From Blastococcus sp. URHD0036 (GTDB lineage Bacteria > Actinomycetota > Actinomycetes > Mycobacteriales > Geodermatophilaceae), in NCBI RefSeq assembly GCF_000701365.1, contig NZ_JNIK01000006.1, positions 108,836 through 172,835 of the forward strand: DNA of 64,000 nt, given 5' to 3'. Both the position numbers and the translations under genes were made by a program. The notes below the pieces were generated by a model. That model searched no databases, was not told where the DNA came from, and saw nothing but the letters and a program-made list of their open reading frames with translations. Positions 9,099 through 17,345 of the stretch are shown here, one piece after another. How positions within the stretch are numbered: position 1 is the stretch's first letter; every line of letters begins with the position of its first letter.

Positions 9099-9975
9099 GC
9101 TCGGTGGTCTCCGACTGGGTGGTGGGGATGGGAGCCGGCGCGGCGCCGGGAGTGCGGAGGGCCGGGCGGGACGGCCAGAGGAACAGCACCAGGACGGGCA
9201 CGAGGTACAGCAGCCACGCCACGGTCTCCAGCACCGACGGCTGCGGGGTGAGGTTGATCAGCCCGCGCAGGAACTCGGCGTACCAGGTGCCCGGCGTCAG
9301 CCAGGAGGACGCGTCGAAGGCCTGCGTGGTCAGGCCGGGCAGGACGCCGGCCTCCTGGAAGTCGTGGACGGCGTACTTGAAGATCCCGGCGGCGACGAGG
9401 ATGAGCAGCAGGCCGCTGATGGTGAAGAACCGGCCGATGTCGATCCGCACGGCGCCGAGGTAGAGCGCGACCCCCAGCACGATGGCGACCAGCAGGCCGA
9501 CGCCGAGCCCGAACAGCGGCTGCGAGCTGACCGCGCCCTGGGCGGAGGCGAAGAAGAGCAGGGTCGTCTCCAGGCCCTCGCGGACGACGGCGAGGAACGC
9601 GATGCCGACGACGGTGACGACGCCCAGCCCGGCCGTCCGGCCCATGGCGCCGTCCATCTGACCGCGCAGTTCACCGGAGATCCGGCGCCCCGCGGTGCGC
9701 ATCCAGAAGATCATCCACGTCACGAGGGCGACGGCGATCGTCGAGGTGATGGCGTCGAAGAGCTCCTGCCCGGGCCCGCCGAGCACGGTGGTCGACACGT
9801 AGGAGAGGACCGCGCCGAAGCCGATGGACAGCGCGGCGGCGGCCCCGACGCCGGACCAGACGGCGGGCAGGTGCTGGCGCCGGTCGGTCTTGACGAGATA
9901 GGCGACGAGCACCGAGACGACGAGGACCATCTCGATGCCCTCACGCAGTCCGATGAGGAAACTCGCGAGGAACAC
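9085..9975 (-). CDS. efeU: EfeU: FTR1-family iron permease
   Basis: 296 residues with about seven transmembrane helices. The two conserved iron-binding motifs are present: REGIE near residue 11 (variant of REGLE) and REGLE in VVREGLETTLLFFA. FTR1/EfeU permeases carry iron across the membrane with a ferroxidase-like partner. It is the first gene of efeUOB. The start is GTG 9975, behind GGAAGGGCGG. The promoter region carries an IdeR/DtxR-like box that overlaps a −10 element. Confidence 0.95.
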   Translation of the reverse strand: MFLASFLIGLREGIEMVLVVSVLVAYLVKTDRRQHLPAVWSGVGAAAALSIGFGAVLSYVSTTVLGGPGQELFDAITSTIAVALVTWMIFWMRTAGRRISGELRGQMDGAMGRTAGLGVVTVVGIAFLAVVREGLETTLLFFASAQGAVSSQPLFGLGVGLLVAIVLGVALYLGAVRIDIGRFFTISGLLLILVAAGIFKYAVHDFQEAGVLPGLTTQAFDASSWLTPGTWYAEFLRGLINLTPQPSVLETVAWLLYLVPVLVLFLWPSRPALRTPGAAPAPIPTTQSETTEHVRS

Positions 9976-10018
9976 GGGCCACCGCCCTTCCGCGATCGAC
10001 GGGACCCCGCCATCCGGC

Positions 10019-10037
10019 TCAGGGCAGGCACACCTTA
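10019..10037 (-). promoter_or_regulatory. IdeR/DtxR-like iron box upstream of efeUOB
   Basis: TCAGGGCAGGCACACCTTA matches the IdeR/DtxR consensus TTAGGTTAGSCTAACCTAA at 13 of 19 positions by eye. It lies 44 bp upstream of efeU. On the minus strand it contains TAAGGT, a plausible −10 element, so an iron-loaded repressor would block RNA polymerase. The site sits between efeU and the divergent cyclase operon. Confidence 0.6.
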
Positions 10038-10195
10038 CTCACGATTCCTGGGGCGTCAGCCACTGTCGCAGAACTGACTCGGGTGACGGGCGGACGTTGC
10101 TCGACGTTGCACCGGAGGCCGGTGGTCTTGCCCGGCGCCCGCGGCACTGTGACCGTGGACACGTCCCGCCACCCCTCGACGACGAGGAGACCGAC

Positions 10196-11149
10196 GTGCC
10201 CGATGCGCCCGACATGACCGAGGTCCTGGCCGATGCCCCGACCAACTGGGGGAAGTGGGGCGAGGACGACGAGGTCGGCTCGCTCAACTACCTGACCGCC
10301 GACGAGGTGATGCGGGGCATCCGGCACGTGCGGCAGGGGAAGGTCTTCACCCTGCAGCGGCTGATCGGCGACCCGAAGGGCGACCCGGTGTGGCCGGGCC
10401 GCACCCCCGCCGAGCGCACCCAGGTGCTCGACGAGTCCAGCTGGGACGTCGAGGGCGCTCCCGCGTTCCCCGGCGGGCTGCACTACGCCGACGACAAGAT
10501 CAACGCCTACCTCCAGGGCTCCACGCAGTACGACGCGCTCGGCCACGTCTGGTACGACGGCAAGATCTGGAACGGCTTCGACGCCCGGACGACCGTCGGC
10601 GGCATGGACCGGGCCAGCGTCGAGCCCATCGCCCAGCGGGGCGTCGTCGGCCGCGGCGTGCTGCTCGACATGGCCCGCTTCCGCGGGAAGCCGACCCTCG
10701 ACAAGGGCGAGACGTTCACCCACGAGGACCTGCTGGCGTGTGCCGAGGCGCAGGGCGTCGCCATCGAGAAGCGCGACATCCTCGTCGTCCGGACGAACTT
10801 CCTGCAGCTCTTCCACGACCAGGGCGACGCCTTCTACGAGGGCTTCAACGAGCCCGGCCTGGTGTACAGCCCGGAACTGGTCCGCTGGTTCCAGGACATG
10901 GAGATCCCGAACCTGGCGACGGACACGATCGCCAACGAGGTGACCTACGACCCCAACAACGGCACCGCGCTGCCGCTGCACTGCGCCCTGATGCGCAACC
11001 TGGGCGTCGCGCTCACCGAGATCTGCGACCTCGAGGCGCTGGCCGCCGACTGCGCCGAGGACCGCCAGTACACGTTCCTCTGGGCCGCCGCGCCGCTGAA
11101 GGTGCACCTGGCCGCCGGCTCGCCGGCCAACCCGCTGGCGATCAAGTAG
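10196..11149 (+). CDS. Cyclase family (PF04199-type) metal-dependent hydrolase
   Basis: 317 residues of the kynurenine-formamidase/isatin-hydrolase-like cyclase family. The segment STQYDALGHVWYDGKIWNG matches the metal-binding motif of the subclass that has TQxDxxxH in place of HxGTHxDxPxH. The C-terminus has the family PLHCALMRNLGVALTEICDLEAL block. Such enzymes hydrolyse amide or lactam bonds; the substrate is unknown. GTG 10196 is chosen for GAGGAGA five bases upstream. Eight bases separate it from the acyl-CoA synthetase, so the pair, and probably the enoyl-CoA hydratase, form one operon. Confidence 0.88.
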   Translation: MPDAPDMTEVLADAPTNWGKWGEDDEVGSLNYLTADEVMRGIRHVRQGKVFTLQRLIGDPKGDPVWPGRTPAERTQVLDESSWDVEGAPAFPGGLHYADDKINAYLQGSTQYDALGHVWYDGKIWNGFDARTTVGGMDRASVEPIAQRGVVGRGVLLDMARFRGKPTLDKGETFTHEDLLACAEAQGVAIEKRDILVVRTNFLQLFHDQGDAFYEGFNEPGLVYSPELVRWFQDMEIPNLATDTIANEVTYDPNNGTALPLHCALMRNLGVALTEICDLEALAADCAEDRQYTFLWAAAPLKVHLAAGSPANPLAIK

Positions 11150-11157
11150 GCACCGAG

Positions 11158-12813
11158 GTGAGCGTCTACGACGAGCGGCCGTGGCTCGCCCGCTACGGGG
11201 ACCAGCCGGCCGACTACGAGATCGAGTTCGACGACGCGCTCGACATGTTCCGGGCCGGCGTCGCCGCCGACCCGGACGGCGTCGCCCTGCAGTACTTCGA
11301 CGGCAGCGTCTCGCGCCGGGAGCTCGACGAGCTGAGCGACGCCCTGGCCGTCGGGCTCCTGGCCTCCGGGTTCTCCGCCGGCGACCGGCTCGCCGTCTAC
11401 CTGCAGAACGTGCCCCAGTTCGTGATCGCGATGGTCGCGACCTGGAAGGCCGGCGGCGTGATGGTGTCGATCAACCCGATGAGCCGGAAGCGGGAGCTGT
11501 CGTACCTGCTGGCGGACTCCGGCGCCACGGTGCTGCTCTCGCTGGAGGGGCTGTACGGCGAGGTCGCCCGCGAGGTGGTGCCCGACACCGACGTCCGCCT
11601 CGTCCTGACCACCAGCGAGCTCGACTTCCAGACCCGCGACGACGAGCGGCTGTTCGCCGGCACCCGGCGGCAGCGGCACGAGGGCACCGAGGACCTGCTG
11701 GAGTTCGCCGGGCGGTACCGCGGGCAGACGCCGCCACCGGTCGACCTCGGCGCGGACGACGTCGCGTTCCTGACCTACACCTCCGGCACGACCGGGGTGC
11801 CCAAGGGCGCGATGAACACCCACCGCAACGTGGTCTTCACCGCGCAGGTCTACCGGGACTGGGTGCACGCCGGGCGGGACGGCGCGATCTTCGGCGTCGC
11901 GCCGCTGTTCCACATCACCGGACTGATCGGTCACGTGGCGGTGAGCATGCTGGTGCCGGCGCCGCTGGTGCTGGCCTACCGGTTCGAGCCGCAGGTGGTG
12001 CTCGACGCCCTCGTCGAGCACCGGCCGACCTTCACGATCGGGGCGATCACCGCGCTGAACGCCCTGCTCAACGCCCCCGGATTCACCCGCGACCACTTCT
12101 CCTCGTTCACCTCCGTCTACTCCGGGGGCGCGGCGATCAGCCCGACCGCGGAGAAGGCGTTCAAGGAGGCGACCGGCATCCAGGTGCACAACGCCTACGG
12201 GCTCACCGAGACGACGTCCCCGATGACCGTGACGCCGTTCGGGTCGCCGTCGCCGGTGGACCCGACCTCGGGCGCGCTGTCGGTGGGCACGCCGGCACCG
12301 AACACGATCGTCCGCATCCAGGACGACGACGGGCGTGACCTGCCCCTGGGCGAGGTGGGCGAGATCGTCGCCGAGGGCCCGCAGGTCGTGGCCGGCTACT
12401 GGGGGAAGCCGGAGGAGACCGCCGCCGGCCTCCCCGGGGGCGCGCTGCACAGCGGCGACGTCGGCTTCATGGACCCCGACGGCTGGGTGTTCATCGTCGA
12501 CCGCAAGAAGGACATGATCAACGCCTCGGGCTACAAGGTCTGGCCGCGCGAGGTCGAGGACGTGCTGGCCGAGCACCCGGCGGTGCGCGAGTCCGCCGTC
12601 GTCGGCGTCCCCGACGAGAAGCGCGGGGAGACGGTGAAGGCGTTCGTCAGCCTGCGGGCCGGGGCGCAGGTGACGCCGGAGGAGCTCATCGCGCACTGCA
12701 AGGAGCGGATGGCCGCCTACAAGTACCCGCGCCAGGTGGTGGTCATCGACGAGCTGCCGAAGACGGTGACGGGCAAGATCCTCCGCCGCGAGCTCCGGGA
12801 TCAGGGGAGCTGA
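11158..12813 (+). CDS. AMP-dependent acyl-CoA synthetase/ligase
   Basis: 551 residues of the ANL superfamily. The phosphate-binding loop is YTSGTTGVPKGAMNTHRN (about 202–219), followed by YGLTETTSP and the adenylate hinge GDVGFMDPDGWVFIVDRKKD. The C-terminal catalytic Lys lies in PKTVTGKILRREL. It activates a carboxylic acid with ATP and joins it to CoA. Lack of a signal or membrane segment suggests a cytosolic enzyme. It starts at GTG 11158, eight bases after the cyclase stop, and is followed by an enoyl-CoA hydratase, pointing to CoA-dependent breakdown of the acid released by the cyclase (inference). Confidence 0.92.
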   Translation: MSVYDERPWLARYGDQPADYEIEFDDALDMFRAGVAADPDGVALQYFDGSVSRRELDELSDALAVGLLASGFSAGDRLAVYLQNVPQFVIAMVATWKAGGVMVSINPMSRKRELSYLLADSGATVLLSLEGLYGEVAREVVPDTDVRLVLTTSELDFQTRDDERLFAGTRRQRHEGTEDLLEFAGRYRGQTPPPVDLGADDVAFLTYTSGTTGVPKGAMNTHRNVVFTAQVYRDWVHAGRDGAIFGVAPLFHITGLIGHVAVSMLVPAPLVLAYRFEPQVVLDALVEHRPTFTIGAITALNALLNAPGFTRDHFSSFTSVYSGGAAISPTAEKAFKEATGIQVHNAYGLTETTSPMTVTPFGSPSPVDPTSGALSVGTPAPNTIVRIQDDDGRDLPLGEVGEIVAEGPQVVAGYWGKPEETAAGLPGGALHSGDVGFMDPDGWVFIVDRKKDMINASGYKVWPREVEDVLAEHPAVRESAVVGVPDEKRGETVKAFVSLRAGAQVTPEELIAHCKERMAAYKYPRQVVVIDELPKTVTGKILRRELRDQGS

Positions 12814-12940
12814 TCCCGGCGCGTCCTCCCTCCCGGTGTGCGGTGGGGGAGGACGCGCTGCGGTGGGGGAGGACGACGGCTGGCAGGGTGACGTCCGGGT
12901 CGCGGGGGTCGCGGCTCTCGACGGCGCGGGAGGACGACGG

Positions 12941-13717
12941 ATGGCCGACACGGTGACCCGGGAGGACGCGGACGGCGTCGCGACCATCACGCTCCTGCGG
13001 CCGGGGCTCACCTCGGCGCTGCGCCGGGAGCTGCTCGACGTCGTCACCGAGGTGGCGGCGGACGAGTCGGTGCGCGCGGTGCTGCTGACCGGCTCGGGGC
13101 GCGCCTTCTGCGTCGGCCAGGACCTCGCGGAGCACGTGGAGTCGCTGCGCGGGAACGCCGAGACGTCGCTGTCGATCGTCGAGGCGGAGTACAACCCGCT
13201 GGTCCTGGCGCTGTCGGGCCTGCGGGTCCCCGTCGTCGTGGGGATCAACGGCGCCTGCGCCGGTGCGGGCCTCGGGATCGCCCTGGCCGGCGACATCCGC
13301 GTCGCCGCCGCCGGCGCGAAGTTCACCACCGCGTTCACCGGCATCGGCCTGTCCTCGGACTCGGCGCTGGCGTCCCGGCTGGTGCACTGCGTCGGGGGCT
13401 CGCGGGCCGCGCAGCTGCTGCTCCTGCCCGAGCCGTTCCCCGCCGAGACCGCCGAGCAGTGGGGGCTCGTGCACCGGGTGGTCCCGGCCGACCAGGTCGC
13501 CGACGAGGCCCGTGCGCTGGCCGTCCGCCTGGCCGCCGGTCCCACGGCCGCCTACCGGGCGGTCAAGACCGTGCTGGCCACGGCGGCCACCGACTCGCTC
13601 GAGGAGACCCTCGCGCTGGAGGCCCGGCTGCAGACGCCCCTGGGCACGAGCGTCGACCACCGGGAGGCGGTCGAGGCGTTCCTCGCCAAGCGCCCGGCGG
13701 TGTTCACGGGCCACTAG
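12941..13717 (+). CDS. Enoyl-CoA hydratase/isomerase family protein
   Basis: 258 residues of the crotonase fold. The oxyanion-hole regions are visible (GSGRAFCVGQDL; NGACAGAGLGIALAGDIRVA). The position of the second crotonase catalytic Glu reads Asp/Ser (GLSSDSA), closer to PaaG/PaaB-type isomerases than to classical hydratases. The C-terminal helix bundle is normal. ATG 12941 follows GGGAGGACGACGG. The 127 bp between this gene and the synthetase contain two copies of CGGTGGGGGAGGACG, so a separate promoter cannot be excluded. It probably acts on the CoA thioester made by the upstream ligase. Confidence 0.9.
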   Translation: MADTVTREDADGVATITLLRPGLTSALRRELLDVVTEVAADESVRAVLLTGSGRAFCVGQDLAEHVESLRGNAETSLSIVEAEYNPLVLALSGLRVPVVVGINGACAGAGLGIALAGDIRVAAAGAKFTTAFTGIGLSSDSALASRLVHCVGGSRAAQLLLLPEPFPAETAEQWGLVHRVVPADQVADEARALAVRLAAGPTAAYRAVKTVLATAATDSLEETLALEARLQTPLGTSVDHREAVEAFLAKRPAVFTGH

Positions 13718-13747
13718 TTGCCGGCTCGCCTGAGCCGGAGGGGTCGG

Positions 13748-13975
13748 TCAGCCGGCCAGGACGACGCAGGAGACGCAGACGTCGCGGTCGGCGACGGGCC
13801 AGGCCTGCTCCACGCTGATCCGTGCGAGCGACCCGCAGAGCGTCAGCTCGCAGGCGCCGTCGACCTCACTGGGGTGGCGGTGCACCTCGACGGCGTGCCA
13901 CAGGGCGGCGGTCGGGCCGTGCGCCCGGCTGCGGGCGGCGACGAAGGTGGTGGTCCGGGCGAAGGCGGTGGTCAT
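13748..13975 (-). CDS. Small cysteine-containing protein, unknown function
   Basis: 75 residues. The second half holds four cysteines in two pairs (CELTLC and CVSC) about 30 residues apart, which could bind a metal. The N-terminus is basic with no signal peptide. It is convergent with the enoyl-CoA hydratase and divergent from the MBL-fold gene. The ATG at 13975 has only a weak ribosome site. I do not recognise the family. The Cys spacing and composition favour a real gene over a chance frame. Confidence 0.5.
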   Translation of the reverse strand: MTTAFARTTTFVAARSRAHGPTAALWHAVEVHRHPSEVDGACELTLCGSLARISVEQAWPVADRDVCVSCVVLAG

Positions 13976-14091
13976 GGACCAGTGGTCGGCCTCGGACGCC
14001 CGCCGGCGGAGTCCCGGCCGTTCCGCCTCACCCCTCCGGGGGAGGCCCGGTACGCCCGGCCGGTCGTCGGCGCGCGGGGCAGGATGGCGTC

Positions 14092-14730
14092 ATGGAGATG
14101 ACCAAGCAGGGGCACGCCTGCGTCGTCGTGAGTGACGCGGACCGCCGGCTCGTCCTCGACCCGGGCATGTTCACCGACCCGGCGGTCCTCCGCGGGGCCA
14201 GTGCCGTGCTGATCACGCACGAGCACCTCGACCACTTCGCGCCCGAGGCGCTGCGCGCGGCGATGGCCGACGACCCGGCGCTGGAGGTGTGGACCAACGG
14301 CTCGGTCGCCGGCCAGCTGGAGGGCCTGGGGAGCCGGGTGCACGTGGTGGGCGACGGTGACGCGGTCGAGATCGCGGGGTTCGACGTCACGGTGCACGGC
14401 GAGCTGCACGCGGTCATCCACCCGGAGATCCCGCAGATCGGGAACATCGGCTTCCTGGTGGGCGGCGAGGTCTTCCACCCCGGTGACGCGTTCACCGTGC
14501 CCGGCGCCCCGCTGACGACGCTGCTGCTCCCCGTCTACGCGCCGTGGCTCAAGGTCTCGGAGGTCATCGACTACGTGCGGGAGGTCGACGCGGCCCGGGC
14601 GTACGCGGTGCACGACGCACCGCTCAACGACATCGGGCTGAACCTCGTGGGCGGCCTGCTCGGCGAGCGGGGACCGGGGACCCCGACGCCGTACCGCCGG
14701 CTGGCGCCGGGGGACTCGATCGAGCTGTAG
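14092..14730 (+). CDS. MBL-fold metallo-hydrolase
   Basis: 212 residues. The metal motif THEHLDH (HxHxDH) lies at about 43–49, later ligands include HPGDAF and a C-terminal His in VHDAPLN. It resembles the UlaG-like/L-ascorbate-6-P lactonase branch of small cytosolic MBL hydrolases; the substrate is unknown. A CAGGAT −10-like element ends six bases before the ATG and no ribosome site is visible, so the mRNA may be leaderless. It points towards the glsB-like gene. Confidence 0.85.
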   Translation: MEMTKQGHACVVVSDADRRLVLDPGMFTDPAVLRGASAVLITHEHLDHFAPEALRAAMADDPALEVWTNGSVAGQLEGLGSRVHVVGDGDAVEIAGFDVTVHGELHAVIHPEIPQIGNIGFLVGGEVFHPGDAFTVPGAPLTTLLLPVYAPWLKVSEVIDYVREVDAARAYAVHDAPLNDIGLNLVGGLLGERGPGTPTPYRRLAPGDSIEL

Positions 14731-14762
14731 CGCCCGACCGGGTCCCCCGGCGACCGGCTGGG

Positions 14763-15044
14763 TCAGCGCAGCGTGCGGCTGCTGCGACCCGAGGAGAGGC
14801 GCTCGGCGATGCCCACCAGGAGCACCGCGGCGATCACGGCGAAGACGAAGCCGAGGAAGTTGAGCTCGAACGGGCTCGTGTTGTCGTTGAGCAGGCCGCC
14901 GATGAGGCCACCGATGATCGCGCCGACGACACCCAGGGCGAGGGTCGCGACGATGCTCATGTGCTGCTTGCCCGGGGTGATCAGGCGAGCGAGGGCACCG
15001 ATCACGAGTCCGACGACGATGAGCCCGATGATCTGACCAATCAC
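14763..15044 (-). CDS. GlsB/YeaQ/YmgE family stress-response membrane protein
   Basis: 93 residues with three hydrophobic helices rich in Gly (GQIIGLIVVGLVIGALARLI; ALGVVGAIIGGLIGGLL; FVFAVIAAVLLVGIAERL), the pattern of transglycosylase-associated proteins. GTG 15044 follows AAGGAG. Family members are induced by osmotic and acid stress. The promoter at 15157–15182 resembles an actinobacterial SigB promoter, in line with general-stress control. Confidence 0.9.
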   Translation of the reverse strand: MIGQIIGLIVVGLVIGALARLITPGKQHMSIVATLALGVVGAIIGGLIGGLLNDNTSPFELNFLGFVFAVIAAVLLVGIAERLSSGRSSRTLR

Positions 15045-15156
15045 AGCTGTCTCCTTCAGTCTGTCCGGCCGGGGGCGTTCCCGGCGGTCGCCGGGTGCCC
15101 GTGGCCGGTGCACCGGAGGCGCCGTCACCCCCGATCGGGCGCCTGGTGGGGACTCC

Positions 15157-15182
15157 ATACCCGCCTCGACCACCGGTGATGC
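15157..15182 (-). promoter_or_regulatory. SigB-like promoter of the GlsB-family gene
   Basis: On the minus strand GCAT is followed by 16 bases and GGGTAT, matching the Streptomyces SigB-type consensus GNNT-N14–16-GGGTAC/T. It lies about 112 bp upstream of the GTG start and would give a leader of about 100 nt. The match plus the stress-protein target make it more convincing than sequence alone. Confidence 0.55.
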
Positions 15183-15198
15183 ACGCGTGATCGTTCCG

Positions 15199-15957
15199 TC
15201 ACCCGACCGGGTTGCTGCCGGGACCGGTGACCGAGACCTCGAACTCCACCCGGCTGACGTCCGGCCGCAGGCGGGAGAAGCTGTGCACCAGCGGCCTCCC
15301 GGTGCTGTCGCGCACCGTCGTCCGCACGACCAGCAGCGGCGAACCGGCCACGATGTGCAGCTGCTCGGCCTCCTCGGGAGTGGCCGTGCCGACGTCGACG
15401 ACGATCCGCGCGTGCGCCAGGTCGGCGTCGTAGCGGGCCCGCAGGAGGTCGTAGAGGGAGCCGTCGTCGAGATCGGCGTCGACCGTCCCGGGGAACCGCC
15501 CGGCGGGCAGGAAGCTGTGCGCGACGTGGTTGGGCAGCCCGTCCACGCTGCGCAGGCGGACCAGCTCCACGACGTCATCGGCGACGTCGATGTCCAGTTC
15601 GGCGGCGACCGGCACCGGCGCCGGCACCACCCGCTGGGTGAGCACCGTGGTGCCGACCTGCGCCCCCTGCTCGGTCATCACCGAGCTCCAGCCCGCGATC
15701 CGGTGCACGAAGCTCTCGCGGTACTCGTGCCGGATGCCCGGGCGCTTCACGAAGGTGCCCCGGCCCTGCTCCCGGACCAGGTGGCCGTCGGCCACCAGCC
15801 CGTCGACCGCGCGGCGCAGCGTGATGCGGCTGACGCCGTACTCGGCGCACAGCACCGGCTCCGGGGGGAGCAGCGTCTGCTCGGGCATCGCCGAGACACG
15901 GCGGCGGAGGTGCTCACGGACCGAGAGGTACTTCGGGCCCGACACTGCGCTGGTCAC
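15199..15957 (-). CDS. GntR family regulator, HutC type (UTRA domain)
   Basis: 252 residues. The N-terminal winged helix (about 10–75) has the HutC-type YGVSRITLRRAVDGL recognition helix and GRGTFV wing. The UTRA effector domain (about 90–245) contains PGTVDADLDDGSLYDLL. HutC regulators bind small sugars, amino acids or carboxylates. The target genes are not obvious: the neighbour downstream is the GlsB gene and the divergent gene is a TetR regulator. An inverted repeat (15967–15985) ten bases ahead of the start suggests autoregulation. Confidence 0.9.
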   Translation of the reverse strand: MTSAVSGPKYLSVREHLRRRVSAMPEQTLLPPEPVLCAEYGVSRITLRRAVDGLVADGHLVREQGRGTFVKRPGIRHEYRESFVHRIAGWSSVMTEQGAQVGTTVLTQRVVPAPVPVAAELDIDVADDVVELVRLRSVDGLPNHVAHSFLPAGRFPGTVDADLDDGSLYDLLRARYDADLAHARIVVDVGTATPEEAEQLHIVAGSPLLVVRTTVRDSTGRPLVHSFSRLRPDVSRVEFEVSVTGPGSNPVG

Positions 15958-15966
15958 CGTTCGACG

Positions 15967-15985
15967 GTACGTGAAGAATACGTAC
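15967..15985. promoter_or_regulatory. Inverted repeat, candidate GntR operator
   Basis: GTACGT and ACGTAC flank a seven-base AT-rich centre. The repeat lies ten bases before the GntR start and about 40 bp from a TAGTGT −10-like element (16010–16015) of the divergent TetR gene. Two GACGTC sites (15987–15992 and 16004–16009) lie between them. Confidence 0.4.
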
Positions 15986-16057
15986 GGACGTCATGTCGTC
16001 TGGGACGTCTAGTGTGTTGCGACAGAATGTGCCGCGATGCCACGAGAGGTTGCCGTC

Positions 16058-16657
16058 GTGTCCGAGGACCCTCGCAGCCGCCGGCGCGCGGCCACCCACC
16101 GTCGGCTGTACGAGGTGGCGATGGAGCTGTTCCTCGAGCGGGGCTACGACGCCGTCAACGTCGGCGACATCGCCTCGGCCGCCGGGGTCTCCGTGCCGAC
16201 CTTCTACGCGCACTTCGCCAACAAGGAGCACGTCGTCCTCCCGCTCCCCGATCGGCGCGCGGTCCAGGCCGTCCTGGCCGACGCACTGGCCGGCGGCCCG
16301 GTCGAGTCGGTCTTCATGACCGTCCGCGACGCGATGCTGGCGTGGCTGGCCGCGGCGCAGGGCCGGGAGGCGGAGGAGATGCTCGACCGGTGGCGGGTGG
16401 TGGTGGCCACGCCGGGGCTGCGGCTGCGAGCGGCCGAGTACGAGCGCGCGACCGCCGAGATCGTCCTGAGCACCCTCCCCCCGGCGGTCCTCGCGCCGGC
16501 GCGGAAGCTGGCCACCGAGCTCGTGGTGATGGCGCTGTTCTCGTCCTACACGCTGGTACTGCTGCGCTGGGCGGAGGAAGAGGGCGCCCGGCCGGTGCAG
16601 GAGGTCTTCGACGAGGTGCTCACGACGTTGCGCACCATGGGTGGCCCGGTCACCTGA
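16058..16657 (+). CDS. TetR/AcrR family regulator (tandem copy 1)
   Basis: 199 residues. The helix-turn-helix at the N-terminus reads NVGDIASAAGVSVPTFYAHF; the ligand domain is helical and not assignable. GTG 16058 is preferred over ATG 16037. It has GAGAGGT upstream, and the leader plus first codons (GAGGTTGC…GTGTCCGAGGACC) match those of the next gene, whose start is the equivalent GTG. The two regulators share the RSRRRAAT…RR(L/I)YEVAM beginning and are a tandem duplication. Confidence 0.88.
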   Translation: MSEDPRSRRRAATHRRLYEVAMELFLERGYDAVNVGDIASAAGVSVPTFYAHFANKEHVVLPLPDRRAVQAVLADALAGGPVESVFMTVRDAMLAWLAAAQGREAEEMLDRWRVVVATPGLRLRAAEYERATAEIVLSTLPPAVLAPARKLATELVVMALFSSYTLVLLRWAEEEGARPVQEVFDEVLTTLRTMGGPVT

Positions 16658-16750
16658 CGGAGCTCGCCGACGGGAGGAGCTACAGGTCGGCGCGGCGATG
16701 AGTGCCTGCACCGGCTCCCGCCAGGACCGATTCCGTGGGAGGTTGCGACC

Positions 16751-17341
16751 GTGTCCGGGGACCTGCGCAGCCGACGGCGTGCCGCCACCAACCGCCGCAT
16801 CTACGAGGTGGCGATGCAGCTGTTCGAGGAGCAGGGCTTCGACCAGGTCAGCGTGGGCGAGATCGCGTCGCGCGCCGGCGTCTCCGTCCCCACCTTCTAC
16901 GCGCACTTCCCCAGCAAGGACCGGATCGTCCTGCAGGCCGCCGACCACGGCGAGATCAGGCAGCTGCTCGACGGGGCGGGGCCCGCGACGTCGGTCACCG
17001 AGCACGTGGAGCGGGTCATCCGCCTCTGGCTGGAGGCGTTCGAGGAGGGCGACGCGCGAGCCGAGCTGCTGCGCCAGTGGCGGCTGGTGGGCGACACCCG
17101 GTCGCTGCAGATGCGGGCGTCGGAGATCGAGCGGGACGCCGCGTCGGTCGTCGTCGAGCACCTCGAGTACGTGCGGTGCGATCGCACGTCGCTGGCCGTC
17201 CAGCTGACCGTCTTCACGCTGTTCGCGGCGAGCACGCAGATCCTCATGCGCTGGGCGAACGAGGACGGCCGCCGCCCGCTGGCGGAGGTGTGCGACCACG
17301 TCATGGGCGTGCTGCGGTCCCTGCGCACCGATCCCGTCTGA
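16751..17341 (+). CDS. TetR/AcrR family regulator (tandem copy 2)
   Basis: 196 residues, paralogous to the preceding gene: SVGEIASRAGVSVPTFYAHF in the DNA-binding domain is nearly the same, while the ligand domain has diverged. GTG 16751 lies behind GGGAGG. The near-identical recognition helix predicts overlapping operator choice with different inducers (inference). It ends four bases from the convergent metallophosphoesterase gene. Confidence 0.88.
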   Translation: MSGDLRSRRRAATNRRIYEVAMQLFEEQGFDQVSVGEIASRAGVSVPTFYAHFPSKDRIVLQAADHGEIRQLLDGAGPATSVTEHVERVIRLWLEAFEEGDARAELLRQWRLVGDTRSLQMRASEIERDAASVVVEHLEYVRCDRTSLAVQLTVFTLFAASTQILMRWANEDGRRPLAEVCDHVMGVLRSLRTDPV

Positions 17342-17345
17342 CCGG

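Noticed and set aside
12838..12880. Two copies of CGGTGGGGGAGGACG as a regulatory element
   Set aside because: Short, low-complexity purine-rich direct repeat; no other support.
10945..13545. 866-codon minus-strand frame
   Set aside because: Antisense to the acyl-CoA synthetase and hydratase, no recognisable motif.
15045..15198. Riboswitch in the GlsB leader
   Set aside because: No conserved riboswitch core was seen; a SigB-like promoter and plain leader explain it.
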